Source: Daphnia carinata
Taxonomy: Eukaryota > Arthropoda > Branchiopoda > Diplostraca > Daphniidae
Reading direction: 5' to 3'
NCBI RefSeq assembly: GCF_022539665.2
Contig: NC_081339.1
Coordinates: forward strand, 3,528,517 to 3,592,516
DNA length: 64,000 nt
A program made the translations under genes and the position numbers. Shown one piece after another: positions 1-11,520 of this stretch (positions are counted from its first letter, which is position 1; each line of letters starts with the position of its first letter). Below the pieces are notes generated by a model that saw only the letters and a program-made list of their open reading frames with translations, made no database searches and was not told where the DNA came from.

Positions 1-479
1 CAATGAAGGCAACAAACTTTGCAAAAAAATTTTATAAAAAAAAAATTTATTGACAATTCTCTGCACATTACAATTATTTTTGCAACTTTAAAAAGGCACA
101 ATAGCCCTTTCAAAAGTTGCCGTCAACCCAGGCAGGGGGAGACACTGCCTTGTTGACCCACCGGGGAGATTACCCGGTGATTGGCTAAGAGAAGCCGGAA
201 GAAGAGCTGAAGATTTGGAACATTTTTACAGGAGCGATTAACCTTTAGTTCGGATTTGTGGGTAGCCACATCGCCCTCCGTGAACACATCATCGGACTAA
301 GCGGCACCCCACGTCCCCTTTCCGGCCAGAGCCCTCCAAACCTCGGTATATGTTGTTTTTATATATACCGTACAGTAGGGGCATGACCCCCTACGGGCTT
401 ATTACGAGTCAAGGGGAAACGGGGCTTCAGAAAAGAAGGGAGCCCAGATATGCACTTCAATTTTTTTAATATCAAATAC
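1..479. repeat. Hairpin-rich dispersed repeat, copy A
   Basis: This block recurs at 2584-3063 in the same orientation with about 95% identity and nearly the same length (456 bp between matching TGAA and TTCA ends, 4-459). It contains several potential stem-loops: CACCGGG/CCCGGTG with a 7-base loop near 160-180, GTAGGGG/CCCCTAC near 375-395, GGTATAT/ATATACC near 345-370, and GTGG/CCAC near 260. Read on the minus strand it has a TATA-like TATATAAAAA near 360 and AATAAA near 50, an arrangement like a long terminal repeat or a short transcription unit. The left end is cut by the window edge. It could be a solo LTR, a non-autonomous element or a structured RNA gene. I recognise no family. Confidence 0.7.
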
Positions 480-1190
480 CGTCTGGGGAATCCGAATTAA
501 GTATAGAAATGTCATGTCATCCATCCAATCAATACAATTTATTCAGTGTCTTGCCCCAACCAAGAATTTTTTTCAGATCCAATGTTACTATTAACCTATA
601 TTGAGAAAAGAAAAACAACACCGTTAAACATATCAACTGTTGATCATGTAACTTACATGACTCATAGATTCAACTTCTGGTGGAAGCTTGGGGAAGGACA
701 TACAAATTGCAGATTAACATCATTGTATAAGGCTCTTGAATGATAAACTAGCACCTGTACAATGTTGCATTGTTGATAGTTGTGTTCCCAGTACATGAAA
801 ATCCTTTCCTATTGGATAAAATTTTTTTGGTAGATTAGACCTGGTTGGCAAAAAGGAGGAGAAATTCTTCGTCATAAATTCAAAATTATTTGAAGAAAAA
901 TCCTTTCATACCTAAAGAGTCCATGTATGATGTTCATCTCTGCAATGGCAGCAAAATTAAAACATCTTTAGGGCCATTTAAGTACCCAGTTTCCCCAACA
1001 CTCTGAACGTAAAGGACAAGTTGTTCTTTAGACAGAGAAGCAGAATTATTTGAGGTTTCTAGCTGTGACAGAACTATAAAGGATTGCTGTTGTACTGGAT
1101 TTATTAACACAAGATGGTACTTCTCATTAGACAATGTGCATACTCTATTACTTTACCTCATACCTTAATGGTAATGCACTCTGTGTTTTT
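460..1190. other. Region between repeat A and the orphan coiled-coil gene
   Basis: No supported gene. Short open frames at 546-743 (plus) and 934-1134 (minus) are present. Neither joins a neighbouring exon in phase with usable splice sites, and neither resembles a family I know. Confidence 0.4.
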
Positions 1191-1922
1191 TCATCTGTAG
1201 GCTGACTCTTCCATCCTGTAACACTTCCAGACTTGATTTGATCCCCCATTAAATTCTGTGAATGCAAAATAATAGCATTAAAAATACTTTTTCAATAGAC
1301 ATAAAACTGAAAAGTACCTAATCCATGTTTCATGTTGAACTTGTGCCATATCTTGGTTTCCGTACCACACCCATTTTCGGCCCAAATACGGTCCCACAAT
1401 TGTTCACTTCCTTCACTGCATGGGCTTATTACTAACGATTCTTTTTGTGCAGCACTAACAGAATTTAAATTTAACACACTGTCAGGTGGTAGACTGAATA
1501 ACTAAACAATAAATAATTGTTTGTTAAAATTCTATACTTATTTTGAATTCTTATTTGAAAAGTTTAGGTACCTGACTGTGTTCGCCTAATGCCAATTCAT
1601 CCTCATGTTCAGTTAGGTTTGAGTTTGGAAAAACCTCCTTCACTGTTTGGAAACTGTTCTGTTCCAATTTGTTCTTTTCCCTTAGCTGAGCTTGTAGACT
1701 CAAAATTTGAGCTACAAAACACAAATGAATAAAAGCAAATAAATAGAATCATTATGTATTAGGCCTTACCATCCTTAGCTTTGCTGTTATCTAATATTTT
1801 GTGTTGTTCCAATAATTGGGCCTGCAGCTTCATAATTTGATCTAATAAACAATAGTTAATAATTGAAAACCAATATAATAATGTTTATACTTACCATCCT
1901 TTTGTTGTATTATCTTATCCAT
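1191..1922 (-). CDS. Orphan small coiled-coil protein, five exons
   Basis: Exons (complement): 1895-1922, 1770-1841, 1572-1711, 1318-1501, 1191-1255, giving 162 residues with all phases closing. Every intron is GT-AG and about 50-75 bp. The N-terminal two thirds is Gln/Lys/Leu-rich with heptads: exon 2 begins QIMKLQAQLLEQHK and exon 3 begins QILSLQAQLREKNK, so the two look like duplicated coiled-coil units. The C-terminal part has several Trp and a few Cys (WDRIWAENGCG, VWKCYRMEE). No signal peptide or membrane segment is seen. I do not recognise a family. It lies between the two hairpin-rich repeats. The last exon is also open in another frame and has a good donor (GTATGAG), so the 3' end could differ. 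Function unknown. Confidence 0.45.
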
Positions 1923-2114
1923 TTTTCAATTGTTCCTCCAGCCACGCGTTATTCTACATCCACGTTCCTGAACTAACTGCGAATGGCATCCAATGGACTG
2001 AAATTGCCTACGCCAGTAATAACGAGTCTGAGCGGTAGATGGCTACGTGTCGGAAAAAAAGAAAAAAGTGTGATTTTTTTTTTTTTTTTTTGCGAAATTT
2101 TTTTTTTTTTTTGT

Positions 2115-2182
2115 GTAAAACGGATTGCCATAATATGGCCCTCGCAGCTAAAGGCTCTACCACAGAGCTATGGACCTTTTGA
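2115..2182 (-). pseudogene. tRNA-like fragment (possible SINE head)
   Basis: The minus strand carries TAGCTCTGTGGTAGAGC, a near-perfect tRNA D-arm and pol III box A, followed by an imperfect anticodon-like arm and only a weak box B. A run of A follows on the same strand. Box A without a sound T arm fits a decayed tRNA-derived SINE better than a working tRNA. Confidence 0.35.
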
Positions 2183-2276
2183 AACCAATAGAGAGATAAA
2201 CATATAGTTGTGAAAGACTGCATAGACATCCTAGAGGATAACATATGATATGCGATAACAAAAAATTTAAATATAT

Positions 2277-2342
2277 CTCGTGGCTCAATGTTAGAGCATC
2301 GGCGTTGCACGCTGAATGTTTGGGGATCGGTTCCACTACGAG
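2277..2342 (+). pseudogene. tRNA-Ala(TGC)-like pseudogene or SINE head
   Basis: The 66-base stretch has D-arm pairing GCTC/GAGC and a five-pair anticodon stem TCGGC/GCTGA around the loop GTTGCAC, with T33, anticodon TGC and A37 in place. The outer ends can pair in part (CTCG/CGAG). The T arm is broken: about three of five pairs form and there is no canonical TTCRA loop. I call it a decayed tRNA or tRNA-derived element. A tRNA scan would settle it. Confidence 0.4.
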
Positions 2343-2583
2343 TAAGATAAAATACAAATACAAAATTAATTCAGAAAATATCCAGGTATTACACGTTGTT
2401 CCTTGAATCTAAGTTGAAGAATTCAAAGAATGTAATAAATATTAATTGAATACTTACAGATAAACGATAAACCAATGGAAACAATGCTTACCATCAAAGG
2501 TGGTATAAACAATAAAGGTGAAATCAGCAAGCTAAATAAAAAAAAAGTTGATAAATGTAATGTGTGAACACAGCTAACATAGA

Positions 2584-3063
2584 CAATGAAAGAAACAAAT
2601 TTTGCAAAACATATTTTATAAAAAAAATTTTATTGACAATTCTCTGCACATTACAATTATTTTTGCAACTTTAAAAAGGCAAAATAGCCTTTTCAAAAGT
2701 TGCCGTCAACCCAGGCAGGGGGAGACACTGCCTTGTTGACCCACCGGGGAGATTACCCGGTGATTGGCTAAGAGAAGCCGGAAGAAGAGCCGAAGATTTG
2801 GAACATTTTTACTGGAGCGATTAACCTTTAGTTCGGATTTGTGGGTAGCCACGTCGCCCTCCGTGAACACATCATCGGACTAAGCGGACCCCCACGTCCC
2901 CTTTCCGGCCAGAGCCCTCCAAACCTCGGTATATGTTATTTTTATATATACCGTACAGTAGGGGCATGACCCCCTACGGGCTTATTACGAGTCAAGGGGA
3001 AACGGGGCTACGGAAAGGAAGGGAGCCCAGATATGCACTTCAATTTTTAAATAATTAATACCA
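2584..3063. repeat. Hairpin-rich dispersed repeat, copy B
   Basis: Second copy of the repeat at 1-479. The TGAA and TTCA ends are at 2587 and 3042, and similarity runs on through a T-run and an ATACC word to about 3063. The substitutions I can see between copies lie outside or in the loops of the proposed stems. No matching target-site duplication is visible around either copy. Confidence 0.7.
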
Positions 3064-4822
3064 TAATACGCGGGAATACACAGGCGGCTGATGGAGGGAA
3101 ATTCAATTCCGTACTTCAAATTATCATAACTTTTCCTCATCACATCCCAACCAGAAACCTTCGCAGGTTCACTGTTGATATTAATCTAAATTAAGAAAAT
3201 AAAACATAGATAAGCATAAAACATTCTTATTGATATAGCTTACATGGTACATAAATCCATCATCTGCAATATTCCTGTAGATTCCTGGCAGGAGCTTCTA
3301 AAAGGCTATGCAGTTGCAAATGATCACCATGGCCAAAACTTGAATACGAAAGTTTGGAAGAATTCTTCGTCTTGGCCACAGAGATCTTCCATGGGCTTTC
3401 CGATTGGACGTTCCATGCACCATAAAAAACAGAAAGGTTACAAAGTTGGTTGTTTTGATCACTAAACGTTAAGGTAAATAATGTACCTGGTCTCGGCAGT
3501 CTTAACAGCAATTTCCATTATAACCTCATATCACCTCATTTTATGGGAAAAGAATTTGGCAGGCATCAGTTCAGAATAAAAATTGTTGCATTCAAATCTT
3601 TTAACAGGTGGGATTTAGGAATGTCGCCTACGATTTTCAAAACCATTAAATCCTTGTTAGCCATTGAAAGATTGCTGGTTGACGCAGGCATTCATTTGGG
3701 ACATGACTAATGAACTGCTTCATGGATACATCTCTTTTTGTTTAGTCCTCTCCAGGATGACATGAATTCCAGCACATTCTACACAAATATCAGCACTTAG
3801 CGATATATTAATTAAAACAATTAAAATAGTACCAACTTTTAATAGTTTTGACCCCATGATTCGTCTTTGTTGCAATTGGGAAGGCAAGGCAACTGATCTA
3901 TGGTGATTTATTCATCACAATTGCCATAACCATAGTCCCAATGTATCAGCTTTTCTGTCAACAGTAGTTTGCTAATACGACATTGACGATTAAAATTAGA
4001 AAACTAAACAAACTCAGCGGAAAAGCATTACCAGGGGGTAACATCTTGCATGTTGACAAAGAATCCTAGGTTTATCATGTACATGGCAGAATATCCACAT
4101 TGCCTGGATGGCCCTATCCTTTGCGTAATCACACAAATAATAAATAAAACATATTGAATTGAAACCAAATTTAACTGAAGTTTTACCAAACAGCCAGCTA
4201 GCACCTCTGAATTCCAAAACTACGCCTACACATTCGTATCAAGCCTTTCCAGCATGTCTCACCTTTGGCATTTATTTGCTTTCTGCTGGCATTTGTTTCG
4301 GTTGCTTTCGCCATCTACCGACCGGTAGATGGCGATAGCAGTGAAACAGAAAAAAAAGCCGATATTTTTTTTTTTGGGGGGGGGGGGGGTTACCTTTTAC
4401 AAGTTAAACTGATGTTTGCAGTGTTTCGAAATTTGTTGTTTTGAAGGGTTACTTTTTTAAAAAGTAGGGTGAGTAATTTGCATTTAAAAATTGTGTTGAT
4501 ACTTATGTTAGATTGTCTTTTGTTCAAACAGGATTTTCCTTGTCATCAGCCATGCATGCCTCTTGTACCTAAAATTTGCCAACAACGTCTCTCTGCTATT
4601 TCTTACTAAAGAGCCTGTAATCCTTCTAAGCAGTTTTTCGTTTACACTAAACGGGATAACTTTTATATTGGAAATGGCTTTTGAAATCGAAATAGCAAAG
4701 GATGTTGACATTGAAGAAACATAGATGGTGGAAATTTGATTTTTTTTGGGGGAGTAGGGGAAGGAAACATGTTGGCGAAACCTAGCCATACAGTCATGAG
4801 ATATAAATCTAAGGAAATCATT
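3064..4822. other. Gene-poor stretch with simple repeats
   Basis: No supported gene. It contains a T-run joined to a G-run near 4367-4391 and a perfect 13-bp inverted repeat at 4308-4335. Open frames at 3244-3511 and 4014-4217 lack family resemblance or coherent splice sites. Confidence 0.5.
4308..4335. promoter_or_regulatory. Perfect 13-bp inverted repeat, CTCF-like half sites
   Basis: TCGCCATCTACCG, a 2-base spacer, then its exact reverse complement. Each arm read outward (CCGGTAGATGGCG) is close to the animal CTCF core CCASYAGRKGGCRSY, and CGGTAGATGGC recurs once near 2033. A protein-binding role is inference from the motif only. Confidence 0.3.
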
Positions 4823-6447
4823 TCATTGCGTTTCTAATTTATGAGAAAAAAGTTGAGGAAAGAAATCGCATAAAAAGATGCAATACACGTGCAATATCGA
4901 TAGACATCTTTGATACGTGAGGGGGAATAATGACCAATTCCTAGACACATTACATCCTGTATGAGGTCGATACGTGATAATGCGTCTTTTCAAAGGCTGT
5001 GTGGGACGGAAATTATTCACCAAAATCAAACCTCCTTTGCCTTTTAAGTTTCGAAACATTGACAACTGTCAATAAAAGAATTTGAAATCCCTCGTTAATG
5101 CAGGGTTTCAGTGGATATTTCGTAATTCTACCTGATCTTCCGACACAGCAATGAGATTGTCGAAGATGGTCCAGACAACTGATTGCTGGCAATTGGGTGT
5201 GGTCAGAGAACCTGAATACCGAAAAAAAAGGTAGCTCGAGATGGTAATAACTCGTGTAATGAAATAGGTTTTTCCAACGACATTTCGTCGTAGTCGTTTT
5301 CAACTTTGCTCAACTGATCGGCAACTGTACGAAGAGCTGAACGGGCAGGTTTTCCCACCTGGTGATAATAAAAAACAATTCCAAAACGAATTTATTACTT
5401 TTTATTTCTAAATGGGTAATAAAATAATAAGAGCACAACGAACCGTAACAAGAATGCCTAAGACGGCCAACCCGTCACTGTAGTTGGTCGCGTTTGCAAA
5501 CGAATCATATTTCGTATTGTAATGAACCAGGTGAAGTTCGGCCGGATAGCTGTAACGTATTAAAAATACTTTAATTAATTACAAGGGTTTTCCAAGTAGA
5601 AAACCGAACATCCACTTCTTGTTAAACTGTACATCGACACCAAAACAAAATATCGTTGCCTTTTGGAATCGATGCGGTGCTCGCTACCCTGCGAAGAATC
5701 ACTTCCCCAGTGGCAATGGAACTGGATAAAATTGTAGCGGTCAGGTAATCCGCCACCGATTATGTAAGGTACAGATTCTGGTGAAGAACTGAGAGGTAGA
5801 GTAAACAGGACTGTAAATCACGTTAAGAGAACAGTCAACACCAATGGCGATTAAATAATAATCCATATTGGACAGTTACCTGTGTTGCCATTGTTTGTTA
5901 CAATCATCCGGTCAATGCAACCGTAATTGCCAAAATAAAATTCTGAATAATATTGCAATAGGACCGTCCCAATGTTAACGGGTGACTGGCGATCACCAGC
6001 ACAGGTAGGAAACAAAAACGGCCAAGCATCTGGGTCTATACAAATATCGTCGTTTTGCCATTTCAAGACTCTTAAACACGTAAGTTGGGTATGCCACATA
6101 CTTGAATAACTCCAAGATTGGGTGTCTAGATGAAGCAGACAGAAAGAAAAGTGTTCCCACAACAAAATCTTTGTGAACAGTCAGACTACAACCAATTAAA
6201 AACGTATTTACCTTTCTCTCTTGAAATTGGTTGATGTTCAAACCAAGGATTTTCATGAGTGCGGACCGCATCGTTTGGTTTGGCGAATACGTGTTTATTT
6301 GCGGCTTCGATTTCTAATGAAGTTAAACATGTTTTATGCAGCTAGAATTTTAAATTTTGTTACTCGATTACCTTTCGTTTTTTCTGCGATTTTGATCGAA
6401 GAGCTGTGGACAACCTGTGATAGTCTGTAGCACAGGAATAGTACCAT
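4823..6447 (-). pseudogene. Secreted alpha-carbonic anhydrase, paralog 1, with frameshift
   Basis: Exons (complement): 6372-6447, 6212-6313, 5880-6035, 5660-5810, 5444-5549, 5132-5358, 4823-5065, for 353 residues if one base is restored. A short hydrophobic N-terminus follows the ATG. Zinc ligands are present (FHCHWG and AELHLVH), as are SEH and SLTTPNC. Three oddities stand out. The exon at 5132-5358 is 227 bp where all five paralogs have 228, and the frame breaks at a run of 8 T (plus 5222-5229). The donor before 5660 is GC where paralogs have GT. The proton-shuttle His of NNGH is Asn (NNGNT). It could be a young pseudogene, or an intact gene with a sequencing error in the T run. Confidence 0.8.
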
Positions 6448-9400
6448 AAGGTAACTAAACGATGTCTTTAGATAATCTGACGGGAGAAAAAGAATGAAAT
6501 TCCCGATCAATCAGATTGGTAATTAAGGACAAAAGAAATATAGCACAAGTTCACCGCAGAAAAACCATTCATTTCGCTGCCCTTTAATTTTTGAATGCAA
6601 ACACTATACTTCACCCATGAAAATCTCCAAAAGAAGTGATCAATAATTTAGCTCTTTACTTAGCTTTTCCGTGGCAGGGAAGAGCCAGGTAGCAAAGTGG
6701 TTCCTCAGAATCTAACAGCAGTTTAGTCGTTGACGTCTTGTGCTTTTTTTTTTTTTGCATAGTACTAATGAGCCCAATACAGTTCATTAACCAGGCAGGA
6801 AAATTGGCACTCATCGAGAAGGTCGTTGTCCGGATATAGACACATCCGTGAAGGTGAGATTTTTACCTTGGCGTTAGACACGCCTGTGGGATAAAATTGG
6901 CAGAGAATGTTAGTGTTCCAGTTAGATTTCAGAGCAATAGCGCTACGTGAAACCGCTAGTCAATTCGTCCGATAGTTGCATGAGTAATATCAAGTTCTAG
7001 GGAAAAAATGTCGGTAGAATTGTTTAAAAATTGTGTAAGTTGTTTTTAAAAAACTTATTAGTTTAACATTAAATGATAAAACTATATGCAAATGTCGCTA
7101 AAAATAAAAGAACGGCCTTCTGAGAGTCTTTCATAAATGGTACACGGCCTTTGTTTATCGCACCAGGAAAAGAAATCAGCATTGGGAAACTAGCTTGAAA
7201 ACTACTGTGGGTGATACCTTATGGTCTCATTATTCATCGCCTGCTTTTTACCTTGAGACAACAGATGATTTCTCCGGTTTTACACCCCTATCATCCAGCA
7301 CAAAAAGCCGCAATATTACTTTGTACACGTGAAATAAGGACGTTGGGAATGATTTTCTTTTTGGAATAAAGCGCAGAAAGTCTACGAAACTGTGTTGGCA
7401 ACGAACGTTAAGTCTTATGAGGAAAATTCCAGTAGGGATCAACGGGTTTTGAAAGTATTACCTTGTTCTCCTCTGATTGCACAGAGAAGACCATGTTTGC
7501 TGGGAATGTAATATTTTCGCCAGAAGGCTCGCTGTTATTTGTAAAACAATGGCAAAAACCGTCAGAAGCTTTTACGTTTTGCAATATCAAAAACTAAATG
7601 GGAAAACGATCAATCACCTGAAACAATGAGGGCTAACATACATTTTAAATAATCGTCTAACTCGAAATCGAAAGTGCATTTATTGGCGACTGACGGGCCA
7701 AGCAATTTTTGTTCGCTGGGCGTGGTCGCTAGAAAAAAATAATAGAAAGGAAATAAAAGGCTGATGAAAAGGGCGTGGTACCAGACAAACCGAATTTTGC
7801 ATTAAAATCACTTTCCATTATTTCTTTTTCTTCGCCCTATTTTATGCCGATAGCATTATTCTTACTCACAATCACTTACAATTGAACGAGCGCCTTTACT
7901 GCTCCTTTTCTATTCATGAAATGCACGATAGCCGTCATCGTAATTGATCGTCTGATTTTTCCTGAGGCAATGAACAAACTACAGCTTGGTGTATAGAAAA
8001 CAAGTTCAAATGAATGATGATGATGCATATGAAAGGACGAATAAGAGTGCAAAGTTTGCATTCTACTTCGAAAAAAAAAAACTGGTATGCCAATAGCACA
8101 AGAAAGAAATTGGATAACGACATTCAAATTCTTTTGGGGTATGCTGTCAACATGCTATGCTACCTTGCCGTGAAATGTTACTTATTACGCGATTCCAGAT
8201 GGAATTTATCAGTTTGAGATTGTTGGCATCCCGCCACTCCCCCCAGGAATGTAGGGTAAGCGAGTGGATACGAAGGTTAAAATCGCAATAGCGAGAACAA
8301 ACGCCAAGGCAAAGAATAGCAAACCAGTGCGATAAAATGTGAAAAGCAATTCAACTTGGAAAGCGCTTCTTACGGATACAACTAAGCAATTCCTGACATT
8401 CGAATGACAAATTGGTTGTTAGAAACTTGCATCAGCTATCGACTTGCTATTTTGTTGCATATACGTTTACGAAACAATTTTTCTACTCTCAGATGTCGCA
8501 AAAAAATCGTTTTTAGAATTTCAGGTTGTCAGGTTAGTCTTAATAGCTACTATGGCAACGGGACACAAATAGATACTCACTTGATGAGAGAACGCCAGAA
8601 GCTGTGCTACGCAAACATCAAAAAGTGAAAGGGAAACTCGCAACCAGCAGTGCAATCGGGTTTCGATAAAAAACGCATTCGGTTTGAAATATCAGGTAAC
8701 CTGGAATTCTGAAAAAATGGGGGGGGGGACAAACTCCCGGATACAACAAAAGAATAGAACATGCATTTACCTCTGGCGTTGTTCGTGTTAAAGACCGGCT
8801 GGTAACTGTCGTGTACGACTTCACTGGTAAAAGATCCGAATCGTCCTTGATATCCTTCGTTTTTGTCCTAGTCACGTTCGTGACTATCTACGAAATAATC
8901 TGCCATCCAAGAATGTTCAGGAAAGTATTTCGGCAGACTTTTCATGCAACTGGACCTGGATCAATTCAAAAGTGTTAGCAACAAAACAAGATATTTAACA
9001 TTTCTCAGTGCATGGAACAAGCCATACATTGTGTAGGAATTCGGCAACCAACCACGTTTTCTTGGAACAACAATCGAGCATTTCAAAAACGTTACAATGA
9101 AACCTGTAATTCATGCCTCCAAAGCAATGAAATTCTTTAAAAATCAAACTTTAATTTACAAATAAAATGAAAAGCGTTTGCCAAATTATCCGTCTGAGAA
9201 AACGTCTTTCATTGCCGGAATAAGGGACTTGTCCATTGTAACGTCAACTATTGTCACATACATGGAAGACTAAATTTATCCAAGAACAGTCAAATGCCTG
9301 ATTCATTGCCTTAGTTTCTATTCAAACATTTAAATGATAAAATATCTATTTAGCAATAAATTGAGATGCCACTAGGTTTGTTGCAACCACTTGGATAGCA

Positions 9401-11520
9401 GGTAAAAGCTCATAAGATGACTCTTTGTGGCTTCATGATGCGGAAATGACATTTTCCTAGCCATTTAAAATACATGCTGCGTATGGCCAACACCCATGCC
9501 GCCATAAATCCGCAGTTCAAGGCCAATAACCAGCACATACTGCCAATTAACTCAACATTTTTTGTGTTCCTTCAACATTCACAAACGAAAAAATTGATCA
9601 ATCAGCATCCGGCTATGGCTCTGAAAACAGTTGCTGGTGGTACATACCAACGAGTTGTGAAACCAAAAAAGAAAAGAAAACAAAAACTTACATTGTCACG
9701 TAGACTCAACACGAAGGTGCTTGGGCATCGGCTTTGGTTATGTAAACCACAAGGAAACTAATAACATCAGCATTCCAGACCAAAACTGCATGTCAAAACG
9801 AATGATTGACCGTCCTTTACGGTGGTGAACCTGGCCATGACAGATCTACCCTGCATTTGACTTTGAAGCTAATGACGATGAGGTTCATCACCTTGACGTA
9901 GAAGACGTGGAATGGGCATCAAAACAGTTGAGAAGGTTTGGTGCTATTTCCTTTTCGTTACCCTTCCTTTAGCAAAAAATTTTCGAGTTGCCAAATCGTT
10001 AAAAATGACCTATTACGCAAATGAAATTTTTCTCAGAAAGATATCGAAAGTAAATGTTGATTGATTTTTGGTTTTTATTTGTAATTGCTGTATCATTGCA
10101 TTTACGCGTTGGCTATTGTTAGACACACTTGTCAAATGTGACAAACACTTCGTGTTGGAAACACCTGCAGGACGCCTCAAGGATAAACGAAACGGATGTG
10201 CAAGTCAGAATGAGACGCCATTTCAATCCCTATTTTCCTTTGTTTACATTGCACACGATCTTACTGTTACTTTAAAAATTAATAACTCTATAACGCATTG
10301 TGATCTGGGAAGCGTTTATTAGCATCGTCACGTTTTATTTTGACAATCGTTTGGGGAAGAGTCAGTTGTTTTTTTATGTGCCGATTTTATCGTGACGGAA
10401 TAGAGTTACGAGACGATAAAACAATGTTGATCCGGTTACAACTATCGACATATCTCCGAATCATGCCCTTCTTTTGAAGCCTTTTGGAACAGTTTTCATG
10501 GTCAAGGTGTAGCCCTTTGATGGGATTGTACCTCTTGTGTTGCATTTCTCTTTCGTTTTCATAGTTGAAACTTTCAGGTGGGTGTTTAACACGCCTTTTA
10601 CCTTTTTCTTGCAATACCCAATTGCTTCACTGCTATTCTTAATAATGCAAGCACAGTTTTATGTTGGAAAAACAAATGTTTTGTTGCTGAACAGAAAACT
10701 GCTGGCTAACAATATTTGGTTACCAATCTCTTCACTGAAAGTAGAGTTGATTAACAGGTTAACATGTAAGAGCATCAAATGATCTTTCAATTGCAAAACA
10801 CCCTGGCCGACTTTAATTATTGAGGCGAAGGACGATACATTACCAGTTTTACAGGACCGTTTTCTTCGAAAGTGGCCATACGTTCTCCATTCACAACCTT
10901 GACCATACATGGTACTCAAATAAAATGATTTTACGGGCGTATTTTTCGATTGTGTAGTGATTTTAAGCATCTGATAAGAGTGACTCAAAAAATGTACACT
11001 GTTATAGTATATTCATATGTAGGTGAATATCGAATAGGTTACATCCATACAGTCAGCCATACAATGTCAAATGTTCAGTAATGTATAAATGTGAATTCAC
11101 AGAGCTTGTTGACAGCCATAAGGGATGAAATAACAGGGAGAACAAAAGTATTGAGGAAAAGAGGCCAAAGTGGTCCTCCATTTTTCAAGATGTATCCAAT
11201 TGATTGCCTTTTCGTGCGTTAATTATCGTTACGGATAGAAATTGTCTGCGAATACCCTAAAATCGTATAGGGAAAATTGGTTCGATAAATTAGCACGTCA
11301 ATGTTTGCTTTTCTCCTGGTGCATCTTATAAATTAAATTTCCTGTCTCGACTACTAGAATATTCGTGATAATTTGAAAATATAAATGTTTAAACACTACA
11401 CTAGGAATTACTTTTAGAGGAATGCCAAGGGAGGGCGTATCTGTGAACAAGTGATCAAATCCATTCAATGCATCGCTTACATTCAACCGAAAAAAGACGT
11501 GCAAGACAAACGCACTACAA
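6448..11520. other. About 5-kb spacer between carbonic anhydrase 1 and 2
   Basis: No gene I can support. Weak coding-like pieces on the minus strand are 7462-7593 plus about 7296-7389 (in phase across a 72-bp intron) and 8770-8885 ending at a GTAAAT donor. Plus-strand ORFs at 9474-9761 and 10068-10322 show no recognisable domain. Homopolymer runs occur near 6747 (T) and 8719 (G). Confidence 0.4.

Noticed and set aside
934-1134. Extra 3' exon of the orphan coiled-coil gene
   Set aside because: It cannot be joined in phase to the preceding exon with the available acceptors, while a stop at 1191 closes the model.
4-3042. A complete LTR retrotransposon with the two repeats as its LTRs
   Set aside because: The interior holds no gag or pol reading frame but a multi-intron gene, and the outer flanks show no target-site duplication.
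3840-3990. A decayed seventh carbonic anhydrase exon on the minus strand
   Set aside because: Only a few short word matches (ATTGGGAC, GGCAATT) to the QSP...NYG exon; the frame is broken and no other exon is found nearby.
9474-9950. Plus-strand ORF and acidic frame resembling part of a transposase
   Set aside because: No catalytic motif, no terminal repeats, and stops break the frame beyond the short ORF.
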